DNA of 64,000 nucleotides, taken from an uncultured Pseudomonadales bacterium. Its GTDB lineage: Bacteria; Pseudomonadota; Gammaproteobacteria; Pseudomonadales; Azotimanducaceae. The notes under the pieces were generated by a model. It ran no database searches and was not told where the DNA came from. It saw only the letters and a list, made by a program, of their open reading frames with translations. Both the position numbers and the translations under genes were made by a program. Numbering within the stretch: the stretch's first letter is position 1; each line of letters opens with the position of its first letter. Below, one piece after another: positions 41,809-49,188 of the stretch. The stretch is taken from contig CAKZWF010000024.1 in assembly GCA_937921865.1 (NCBI GenBank), positions 1 through 64,000 of the forward strand. Reading direction: 5' to 3'.

Positions 41809-43095
41809 ATGAGCGATCCCGGAGGCGCAGCGCAGGATCTGAAGAACCTGCTCGGCAAGCCACTGCAGGCGACTACGCCTTTAGCCCCTGAGGTGCTGGC
41901 CTGTCCGGTCGAGTTCAACGCACGGTTGCGGGCTGAAGCGCCAGTGTACAAGTGTCCGCACACCGGAATCGTCTTTGTTTCCGATTACGATACAGTTACG
42001 AAGATTGCCAGAGACCATGAAACCTTCTCCAACCGTTTCGGCCAGGCGATGCGCAACACTACCAATACTGATCCACGCCTGGCCGAAGTACAACGTGAGG
42101 GCTACCCGGCTGTAGACACGATGCTGACTCAGGATCCTCCCCAGCACCGACGCTATAGAGGCATGGTGAATCAGGCCTTTACCGCCCGGCGGGTGGCTAC
42201 ATTGGAAAACCATATCGAAGCTGTCTGCCACGGATTGATTGATGAATTTGTCGCTGATGGTGAGTGTGAGTTTGTAAGCGCGTTTGCCAAACGTCTGCCA
42301 ATGACAGTAATTGCAGAGCAGCTCGGTGTGCCATTGGGCGACTACGAGCTGTTTAAAAACTGGTCAGATGCGTTTGTTGCCCAATTATCAGGACTGGCCA
42401 GTGCGGATGAAGAGCTGGCGGCTGCCAGACAGATCCTGGCATTTCAGAACTATTTCGCCGAGCGCATTGAGCAGCGCCGCGCTGCTGCTGCAGACGATAT
42501 TATTTCTGACATTGTGCATGCGAAGTTCGAAAATGAGCGGCCATTAGAAATGGCCGAGATGCTGTCCATTCTGCAGCAGCTGCTGGTGGCGGGAAATGAA
42601 ACCACGACTCATGCAATCTCCGAAGGTGTGCTGCTGTTAATCCGACACCCGGAGCAGTGGCGGAAACTGAAAGCAGAGCCTGAACTCATTCCGGCTCTGG
42701 TGGAGGAGGTGCTCAGGCTGTCAACGCCCACCGCCAACATGTGGCGGGTTGCGGTAAAAGATACTCAGATCAACAGCTTGGAAATCCCGGCGGGGACAAT
42801 GGTGCAGATCCGGTTTGCGTCTGCCAATCGCGATGAAGGCAGGTTTTTGAGCCCGGATGACTTCGATATTGAACGACCCAACGCGAAGGCGAATGTTGCC
42901 TTCGGCCATGGCGTCCATATGTGTGTTGGCGCCAGCCTGGCCCGAAAAGAGCTCGAAGTCGCGTTCCGGACGATTCTTCAGCGCTTTGATGAGCTTGAGC
43001 TCAACTGCGCCGACGACCTGCTTGTCTACCCGGCAAACATGCTGCTGCGAGGGCTGCAACAGTTGCCCCTCCGCTTCTCTTTCAGTAGCGATTAA
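41809..43095 (+). CDS. cytochrome P450
   Basis: A 428-residue soluble bacterial P450. I-helix AGNETTTHAI, ExxR as EEVLRLS, and heme loop FGHGVHMCVGASLARKE with Cys372. The C-terminus and the QDPPQHRRYRGMVNQAFT segment fit the CYP107/CYP142/CYP125-like group that oxidises steroids, terpenoids and similar hydrophobic molecules; this sub-assignment is loose. It is the divergent partner of the SDR run and ends before a strong bidirectional terminator. Redox partners are not in the neighbourhood. Confidence 0.9.
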   Translation: MSDPGGAAQDLKNLLGKPLQATTPLAPEVLACPVEFNARLRAEAPVYKCPHTGIVFVSDYDTVTKIARDHETFSNRFGQAMRNTTNTDPRLAEVQREGYPAVDTMLTQDPPQHRRYRGMVNQAFTARRVATLENHIEAVCHGLIDEFVADGECEFVSAFAKRLPMTVIAEQLGVPLGDYELFKNWSDAFVAQLSGLASADEELAAARQILAFQNYFAERIEQRRAAAADDIISDIVHAKFENERPLEMAEMLSILQQLLVAGNETTTHAISEGVLLLIRHPEQWRKLKAEPELIPALVEEVLRLSTPTANMWRVAVKDTQINSLEIPAGTMVQIRFASANRDEGRFLSPDDFDIERPNAKANVAFGHGVHMCVGASLARKELEVAFRTILQRFDELELNCADDLLVYPANMLLRGLQQLPLRFSFSSD

Positions 43096-43103
43096 ACCGT
43101 TTG

Positions 43104-43140
43104 GCAATAAAGCCGGGGCCAATCGCCCCGGCTTTATTGC
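43104..43140. terminator. strong bidirectional hairpin terminator
   Basis: Perfect 15-bp arms GCAATAAAGCCGGGG (43104-43118) and CCCCGGCTTTATTGC (43126-43140) with a 7-base loop. It lies 8 bases after the P450 stop and 17 before the end of the convergent gene, and offers a GC stem followed by TTTATT on either strand. Confidence 0.85.
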
Positions 43141-43157
43141 GGAGTTGGAGGAAGTTC

Positions 43158-43898
43158 TCAGTTAGATGGGATTGGCGAAGCCCACACATTAACACCGACC
43201 GTTCTGCTGACGATCCGACGGAAATTGGCGGCATTGCTCAGATAGGCGGCCATTTCCGGTGAAGACTGGATGTCCTGGAAACCCTGCATCAGTGTTGCCA
43301 TATCGTTGGCCTGAAAGACCACAGCATGGGTGACGTCCGATTCACCGCTCGCCATCACGTTCACCATATATCGATTACCCGGGAAGGCTTTCGAGGCTTT
43401 GGAGTCCCAGAGCTTGTCGATGGCAGCCATAAACGCAGCCTGATCGGTTACGGCCAGACCGATGCTCATGCTGACCGGATTTGCCGAAGTAATGGCACCT
43501 TCGACAATCTCAGCCTTCATCAGCATGAACAGACCGGAGGATTCCGGCTCTGACACAGACTGGAAGACTTTGCCAACTTCAGCCACTTCGGGAGAGCCGG
43601 CGTTCATTTTTCTCGAGGCATCCATCGCAGCTGCTGTTGGATAGGTAACGCTGATGCTATGGGTGGCATCAGATTCACCATTGGCAATGAATTGATTGAG
43701 ACTGACGCCGCTTGGGTTCTGTTTGCCGATAGGCGAATTACGAAATTTCTGCATCGCCGCGAGGAGTGCAGCTGGATCGGACACCTTAAGGGTGTACATT
43801 TGCCCATACTCAAAAGGCAGATGATGGGCTGCGAAGGCAGCAGCGGTAAATGAGATGGTGAGAATTGCGCTCACGAAGGTTAGTAGTATCTTCTTCAC
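43158..43898 (-). CDS. exported protein with duplicated alpha/beta-barrel-like domain
   Basis: A 246-residue protein with a signal peptide (KKILLTFVSAILTISFTAAAFA) and a GTG start preceded by AAGGA. Two halves repeat the same pattern: SDPAALLAAMQKFRNSPIG ... NGESDATHSISVTYPTAAAM, and TDQAAFMAAIDKLWDSKAS ... SGESDVTHAVVFQANDMATL, each followed by a helix and a strand. This resembles a tandem dimeric alpha/beta-barrel (ABM/DABB-like) fold, but I know no named family. Periplasmic location is predicted; function unknown. Confidence 0.75.
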   Translation of the reverse strand: MKKILLTFVSAILTISFTAAAFAAHHLPFEYGQMYTLKVSDPAALLAAMQKFRNSPIGKQNPSGVSLNQFIANGESDATHSISVTYPTAAAMDASRKMNAGSPEVAEVGKVFQSVSEPESSGLFMLMKAEIVEGAITSANPVSMSIGLAVTDQAAFMAAIDKLWDSKASKAFPGNRYMVNVMASGESDVTHAVVFQANDMATLMQGFQDIQSSPEMAAYLSNAANFRRIVSRTVGVNVWASPIPSN

Positions 43899-44042
43899 TT
43901 GGTCGTTCCTTAAATCCTTACGAATTCCTGTTAGTCAGTTTGAACAAGCAGAACTGCAAAGAACGAAATGCGTCCAATGGGACTCATTCTTAATCCACGG
44001 GCTTTTGATACAGTTTTTATGCAGATAATACAAATTGGAAAT

Positions 44043-45287
44043 ATGCCTGACTTTGTTGAGAGCGTGACGAGCCACCGGGCGCGGCTGCTTGAAGCGTTGT
44101 TTGTCGTGTTAGTGGGTTCGTGCGCTGCATGTGCTCAAGCTGGTGACAAAAACGTCTACGACGTGGAATATCACGCGGAATTTCTTCCAGCTGAAGGCGA
44201 GGCTCTGGTGACACTTGAAGTGGGTCAGGACAACGGCCTGCTGCGAGAACTGAATTTCGACGTGCCTGAGCAGCGTTACTCTGATTTTCGCGGCTCAGGA
44301 TCCCTTCGTCGTGACGGCTCCAGGGTTATCTGGAGCGTGCCTCCCCGCGGTGGTCAGCTCACCTATCGTGTGTTAGTTAATCAACTTCGCGGCAACGCTC
44401 ATGATGCACTGATCACTGGGAACTGGGCTGTGCTTCGGCTGGATGATCTGTTTCCGCCCGCCCGGTCGCGCAGCGATGTCGGTTCCTATTCATCCGCGAG
44501 TCTGACGTTGTCCGGGCCAGCAGAGTGGAGTTTCGAGACAGGCTACGGCCGGGTGGACACGGCGGTGCAGGTAGTTAATCCGGATCGGCGCTTCGTCAGG
44601 CCGGTCGGCTGGCTGGTAGCGGGCGAGCTTGGCGTACGGCGCAGTGAGATTGCTGAGCGTCAGATAGTCGTTGCAGCACCCACGGGGGAATCATTCCGGC
44701 GCATGGATATCCTTGCGTTCCTGAACTGGACCCTCCCGGATCTGGTTTCCCTATTGCCAACGTTTCCTGATCAATTTCTGGTTGCTGGTGGTAACAGGGA
44801 TATGTGGCGGGGTGCGCTGTCTGGACCTAATTCCATCTATCTGCACCCTGACCGACCTCTGATCAGTGAGAATGGGACCAGCACCTTGCTGCATGAGCTT
44901 GTGCACGTGGCGATGCCGGATCCTCCGGCTCAGGGCGACGACTGGATCGCAGAAGGCCTGGCCGAGTATTACAGTCTGACTGTACTGCGGCGCAGTGGCG
45001 GGATCAGTCAGCACCGATTTGAATCAGCGTTCCTGAAACTTAAAGCTTGGGCAGAACGAGACAATGGCCAGCTTGCGGATCCTTCTACCGGAGCCAATAC
45101 AGCTTTTGCGACCCTGATGTTCCGAGATCTGGATCGTGAACTGCAGGCGGCAGGCAGCGGCCTGGATCCGATAGTGGCCCAGTTCTTCGCTGACCGACAG
45201 ATCAATCGGCATCGACTGCGAGATCTCGTTGAAAACGCGTTAGCGGGCCCATCGAAGGTGCTGCAGAACGTGATGCCTGCTCATTAG
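44043..45287 (+). CDS. exported gluzincin-type peptidase (M1/M61-like)
   Basis: A 414-residue protein with an N-terminal signal (EALFVVLVGSCAACAQA) and the zinc peptidase motif HELVH followed 16 residues later by the third ligand Glu in WIAEGLAEYYSL, the pattern of M1/M61 aminopeptidases. The first half is a beta-rich domain (YDVEYHAEFLPAEGEALVTLEV). The start is uncertain: ATGs at 43968, 44022 and 44043 are in frame and none has a good ribosome site; 44043 places the signal peptide at the N-terminus. Substrate unknown. Confidence 0.78.
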   Translation: MPDFVESVTSHRARLLEALFVVLVGSCAACAQAGDKNVYDVEYHAEFLPAEGEALVTLEVGQDNGLLRELNFDVPEQRYSDFRGSGSLRRDGSRVIWSVPPRGGQLTYRVLVNQLRGNAHDALITGNWAVLRLDDLFPPARSRSDVGSYSSASLTLSGPAEWSFETGYGRVDTAVQVVNPDRRFVRPVGWLVAGELGVRRSEIAERQIVVAAPTGESFRRMDILAFLNWTLPDLVSLLPTFPDQFLVAGGNRDMWRGALSGPNSIYLHPDRPLISENGTSTLLHELVHVAMPDPPAQGDDWIAEGLAEYYSLTVLRRSGGISQHRFESAFLKLKAWAERDNGQLADPSTGANTAFATLMFRDLDRELQAAGSGLDPIVAQFFADRQINRHRLRDLVENALAGPSKVLQNVMPAH

Positions 45288-45524
45288 TCTCTGTGTTCGA
45301 GAGATTATGAGTCGGTGTACAGACATCTGAGCTAATTGTTCTGATATGACCAGAGCAACAGATATGCTCATACCGCCAGCTTAAGGGGCTGTTGCCCCTG
45401 CCGATCGCCGGACAATTCAATACATGTTCCATACATACATTGAGAATGTCATGTTTCTGATGCAGGATATGAGTGGGATTTGGACTCGAGCAGCGGTTGC
45501 TGCACGAAATTCTAGGGAAGATTG

Positions 45525-45839
45525 ATGTTCAAGGGAAAAAATAGTCGGCGAAAGTCCGATGTGCAATCTATTGTACATTTATTTCACGGTGTGGAAGTTG
45601 TGGCCGGTAGTAGTGCATGCGCTGAAGTTCGTACGCTCGAGGGGCAGCGGATGTTATCCGAAGATGCACCCATGTTGCCCCTGGCAACTTGCTCTCACTT
45701 TGCCAGCTGTACGTGTCGCTATCGTCACTATAAAGACCGTCGTACCGAGGCTCGTCGTGACTCTGACGATGGTCTGCCGCAGCGCTATGTAGTGGATGAA
45801 CGACGGCTTCGAGCTGGACGCCGAGTCACCGATCGCTAA
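45525..45839 (+). CDS. Cys/His- and Arg-rich small conserved protein
   Basis: A 104-residue basic protein, MFKGKNSRRKSDV... , with GGGAAG upstream of the ATG. It contains CSHFASCTCRYRHYKDRR, a C-x5-C-x-C-x-Y-x-H cluster followed by repeated DRR/RR motifs (DERRLRAGRR). I recognise this pattern from hypothetical proteins of other gammaproteobacteria but know no function; the Cys/His cluster could bind metal. Its end overlaps the next gene by 44 bases in another frame. The 237 bases upstream (45288-45524) hold no gene that I can support. Confidence 0.65.
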   Translation: MFKGKNSRRKSDVQSIVHLFHGVEVVAGSSACAEVRTLEGQRMLSEDAPMLPLATCSHFASCTCRYRHYKDRRTEARRDSDDGLPQRYVVDERRLRAGRRVTDR

Positions 45840-46572
45840 CAGACATTGGTGTTTACTGCTGGCGGTTATCCTGCTGGCAGGGTGCGCAGCGCTTCCTCAA
45901 CCTGAGATCTCTCCTGTCGCTGTTGACGTGCCAGCGGATTTTCCGTTTTCCCGCTATCTGCAGCGCCCTCCTGGCCAGGTGTTTTCGGTTGATCAGTCAG
46001 AGCTGGTGATCAAGACCTATCGGGCTGGGTGGCTGAAAGGTCTAGCCCATAGTCACGTGTTGACGGCGTCAACGCTGAACGGTCTGATTTTTCTAGACCC
46101 TGCCGGCGGGGCTTCGATGGCCGATCTCTACTTCAGACCCTACGACCTGGTTCTTGACGATCCGGAAGCGCGCGCTGCCGCGGGGCCGGAATTCGAGTCG
46201 ATTCGAACCGAATCAGACGTTGCTGCGACCCGATTGCGCATGCTCGGACCGCGGCTGCTGGACAGTAACGACCATCCCTTTATACGCATTCATGTTGCGC
46301 CCGGACCGGCGCCGGGCGAGGTGCTGCTGAGTATAGTGCTGCGTTCCCAGACTACGACCAGGCTAATGCCTGTCGAGTGGTCAGACAGCGCCGAGCGACT
46401 CGAGGTTCGCGCCAGTTTTCGATTGACTCACGCGGAGCTGGGTTTGAAGCCGTACAGTGCTTTTGCGGGTGCGCTGGCGGTTGCCGAACCAGTTGATGTC
46501 ATGGTGGCGCTGCGGGCGAGCGTCTGGAATCGCGCCACGCAATCTGCTCAGGTACGTTCAGGAAGCTCGTAG
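45796..46572 (+). CDS. YceI-like lipoprotein
   Basis: A 258-residue protein with a lipoprotein signal (CLLLAVILLAGC, Cys30) and a YceI-like beta barrel: QVFSVDQSELVIKTYRAGWLKGLAHSHVL, DVAATRLRMLGPRLLDSNDHPFIRIHV and RASFRLTHAELGLKPYSAFAGAL. YceI proteins bind isoprenoids or other lipids in the periplasm. Here it should be attached to a membrane by its lipid. It begins inside the end of the Cys/Arg-rich gene, implying coupled translation. Confidence 0.82.
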   Translation: MNDGFELDAESPIANRHWCLLLAVILLAGCAALPQPEISPVAVDVPADFPFSRYLQRPPGQVFSVDQSELVIKTYRAGWLKGLAHSHVLTASTLNGLIFLDPAGGASMADLYFRPYDLVLDDPEARAAAGPEFESIRTESDVAATRLRMLGPRLLDSNDHPFIRIHVAPGPAPGEVLLSIVLRSQTTTRLMPVEWSDSAERLEVRASFRLTHAELGLKPYSAFAGALAVAEPVDVMVALRASVWNRATQSAQVRSGSS

Positions 46573-46689
46573 GGCCGGCGTTGTTATTTCCACAGACAAT
46601 CCGTTTGGATCCAGGTCCTGCTGCTGTTTTGCAAACAGATCCAGGCGCTGTTTCATCAATTCCGGATTCAAAGTGCTCGTCAGGCATAG

Positions 46690-47165
46690 TTGATAGTGAC
46701 CCTGTCGAATCATGATTTCACGACCACGCTCACTACATCGGTGAACTACAACAAGTCTGAACTCGACTCCGATGCCAGCGAGTATCTGAAGCAGCAAGAC
46801 CAGGGTGATTCTGAAAATCAGGATCCGAACTGGCGTGCGGTAGTTTCAGCCATGCATCAATGGGGGCCTTTCAATATTCTTGGACGGGCACGATATTTTG
46901 GTTGTTCAGAGGATACCGACGGTTCACCCGCAGGCTCGATTCAGCACTTTGAAGCGATGACGTTCTTCGATCTGGAAGGCGCCTGGCAGATCAATGACAA
47001 CTTCCGGGTTTCGGTGGGTGGTCGCAACCTCCTGGATCAGCACCCTGAGCAGGTAGATCGGTCCGTCACGGCAACGACTACTGCTGTGGCCGTGTCTATC
47101 AGTCAGCGTCCATCGTCGACTGGCAGGGTGGTTACTACTACATGCGCTTGAGCGCGGATTTCTAA
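46690..47165 (+). pseudogene. C-terminal remnant of a TonB-dependent receptor, frameshifted
   Basis: About 130 residues match the last barrel strands of TonB-dependent receptors (MTFFDLEGAWQINDNFRVSVGGRNLLDQHPE). After about 47065 the reading continues in another frame as RCGRVYQSASIVDWQGGYYYMRLSADF with a terminal Phe and a TAA at 47163, exactly how such receptors end. The N-terminal plug and most of the barrel are absent; a TAG directly precedes the fragment in frame. A good terminator follows at 47195. Confidence 0.75.
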
Positions 47166-47194
47166 AGTTCGACGCTCACTAACTCTCTACTCAA

Positions 47195-47216
47195 GGGGGC
47201 ATCGGCCCCCGTTTTT
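47195..47216 (+). terminator. rho-independent terminator
   Basis: GGGGGC-ATCG-GCCCCC stem-loop followed by G and five T (47212-47216), 30 bases after the receptor remnant's stop: a textbook intrinsic terminator for plus-strand transcription. Confidence 0.85.
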
Positions 47217-47232
47217 CCGGTGAGGCATTCAG

Positions 47233-48024
47233 TCAGGTGCCCGTATAGGTGGGTTTGCGCTTTTCCAGAAACGCAGCCCGGGATTCTTTTGCATCGTTTT
47301 TGGCTTTGCCTGCGTAGCTCAGCCCGGCCATCTCGTTGCGCAGTGCGTCCTCCAGTGGATTTTCGATGCTGTACTGCAGAACGCGCTTGGATGAGCGCAG
47401 CGCCAGCGGTGGCCATTGGGCCATCTGCGATGCGACTTCCAGCGATACTTCCAGTAGCCGATCGTGCTCGGTGAGTCGGTCCAGCAGGCCGATTCGATGG
47501 GCTTCTTCTGCACCCACCGGACGGCTGGTGTAGATGATATCCGCAGCTCGAGACTGACCCACGATGCGCGGCAGGAAGAAGCTCATACCGGAATCTGGTG
47601 ACAGGTTGCGCTCAATGAATACCGATTTGAACCGGGTGTTTTCTGAACCGATGCGCATGTCGCAACTCAGTGCCAGGCTCATACCGGCACCAGCAGCCAC
47701 GCCGTTTACCGCCGCAATCACCGGCTTATCCAGGTTGTAGACACTCATCGCCTGGCGCCCCATCCAGCCGAATTCATCCAACAGATCGGCCTGGCTGGGT
47801 GGAGGTGCTTCCGCAGCGCTGGTGAGATCGGCACCGGAGCAGAAGCCTCTGCCATTGCCGGTGAGGATGATGACCCTCACAGCGTCATCGGCTGCCGCCT
47901 CGTCCAGAGCCTCACTCAGCAGTGCTCGGAGTCCGGAAGACAGGGCGTTGAGTTTGTCCGGTCTGTTAAGGGTGATGATTGCGCTCTGGTCAGATCGATC
48001 GACCGTCAGCTCCTGTTCCGCCAT
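47233..48024 (-). CDS. enoyl-CoA hydratase/isomerase family protein
   Basis: A 263-residue crotonase-fold protein. ALSSGLRALLSEAL, GNGRGFCSGADLTS (first oxyanion loop), ALSCDMRIGSENTRFKSVFIERNLSPDSGMSFFLPRIVG (second loop and active-site region) and the KNDAKESRAAFLEKRKPTYTGT end are typical. It hydrates or isomerises an acyl-CoA in fatty- or aromatic-acid breakdown. GGGGAGA lies upstream of the ATG. Divergent from the RND operon; no other acyl-CoA gene adjacent. Confidence 0.9.
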   Translation of the reverse strand: MAEQELTVDRSDQSAIITLNRPDKLNALSSGLRALLSEALDEAAADDAVRVIILTGNGRGFCSGADLTSAAEAPPPSQADLLDEFGWMGRQAMSVYNLDKPVIAAVNGVAAGAGMSLALSCDMRIGSENTRFKSVFIERNLSPDSGMSFFLPRIVGQSRAADIIYTSRPVGAEEAHRIGLLDRLTEHDRLLEVSLEVASQMAQWPPLALRSSKRVLQYSIENPLEDALRNEMAGLSYAGKAKNDAKESRAAFLEKRKPTYTGT

Positions 48025-48135
48025 TGCCTGTCTCCCCAGTCACAACTTTCCGCGTGAGTATAACTCGATGATCGGACCGTTTACCCCAACCCCAGCCAAC
48101 CCTTAGACTGTTTACAAATCCGAGGGTGAGAAACT

Positions 48136-49185
48136 ATGGACTGCCTCAAGCTGATGGCTGGGTTAACACTGGTTGCGCTCCTGGTTGCGTGTGGCCCGCC
48201 GCCACCGGAACCGGCGCCGATCCGCAAGCTGCGCACCATGGAAGTGGGTGTAGTCGCAGATCTTCGTACTGGACAATTGCCCGGCCGGGCACGCTCAGCA
48301 CAGGAGGTGGATCTGTCTTTTAACGTCAGCGGCACCTTGATAGAGCGTCCCGTCAATATTGGTGATGAGGTGAGCGAAGGAGATCTGATCGCCCGATTGG
48401 ATCCGCGAGATTTTCAAGCCAGGTTGCAGGCAGCCGAAGCGGATGCCCGTACCGCGGAGCGTAATCTTGCCCGCGGCAGAGAATTGCTGGTGAAAGAGTT
48501 TATCTCGGAGTCAGAAATGGATCGGCTTGAGGCCACTGTGGATATCACCCAGGCCCAGCTGTCTCTGGCTCGCAAAGCGCTGAGTGATTCAGTGATTCTA
48601 GCGCCATTTGATGGCGTGATCTCAAACATGCTGGTGGAAAATTTCCAGTCAGTACCTGCCAAGCGCGATATTGCCCGCCTGCTTGGTACGCAGCGAATTG
48701 AGATGGTGGTCAATTTATCGGAAAGTCAGATTGCCAACCTGGCGAATGTGGACGCCATTGAAGTTGTATTTGATGCCTTTCCGGATCTGCGTCTGCCAGC
48801 AGAAATTGCGGAAATCGGTCGGGAAGCGTCATCGACTACGCGCACCTTTCCGATCACGCTCAGCATGAAGCAACCTGAAGAACAGAAAATTCTCGCCGGT
48901 ATGGCCGGTGTGGCGGTAGCTTCCGGGCGCTTCGATCCGGATTCGGTCCCCGGCTTTGTTATTCCTGCCAGTGCCTTCATTGGTCAGGCAGTTGATAACG
49001 CGAGTGAAGTCTGGGTTGTTGGTGATGACAGCCGAGTCAGCCGTCGGCAGGTGCGTGTAGGCGAGCTGGGGGTCGGTGGTATCTCTGTGTTGGAAGGTCT
49101 CCAGGCTGGAGAAATCATCGCGACCGCTGGTGTGCACACGTTACGTGAGGGCCAGGAGGTACGAGTCGAGCGGTCAGGGAGCTGA
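48136..49185 (+). CDS. RND efflux periplasmic adaptor lipoprotein
   Basis: A 349-residue membrane-fusion protein with a lipoprotein signal (LTLVALLVAC, Cys19) and a Pro-rich linker (GPPPPEPAPI). Lipoyl halves are VSGTLIERPVNIGDEVSEGDLIARLDP and ILAPFDGVISNMLVE, around a short coiled-coil hairpin. It would connect the RND pump encoded 3 bases downstream to an outer-membrane factor; none is in this operon, but a NodT-type factor is encoded at 9662. Confidence 0.9.
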   Translation: MDCLKLMAGLTLVALLVACGPPPPEPAPIRKLRTMEVGVVADLRTGQLPGRARSAQEVDLSFNVSGTLIERPVNIGDEVSEGDLIARLDPRDFQARLQAAEADARTAERNLARGRELLVKEFISESEMDRLEATVDITQAQLSLARKALSDSVILAPFDGVISNMLVENFQSVPAKRDIARLLGTQRIEMVVNLSESQIANLANVDAIEVVFDAFPDLRLPAEIAEIGREASSTTRTFPITLSMKQPEEQKILAGMAGVAVASGRFDPDSVPGFVIPASAFIGQAVDNASEVWVVGDDSRVSRRQVRVGELGVGGISVLEGLQAGEIIATAGVHTLREGQEVRVERSGS

Positions 49186-49188
49186 GCC

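Noticed and set aside
46558-46797. 79-codon minus-strand frame between the YceI-like gene and the receptor remnant
   Set aside because: No family resemblance; it overlaps the receptor fragment, which has clear homology on the plus strand.
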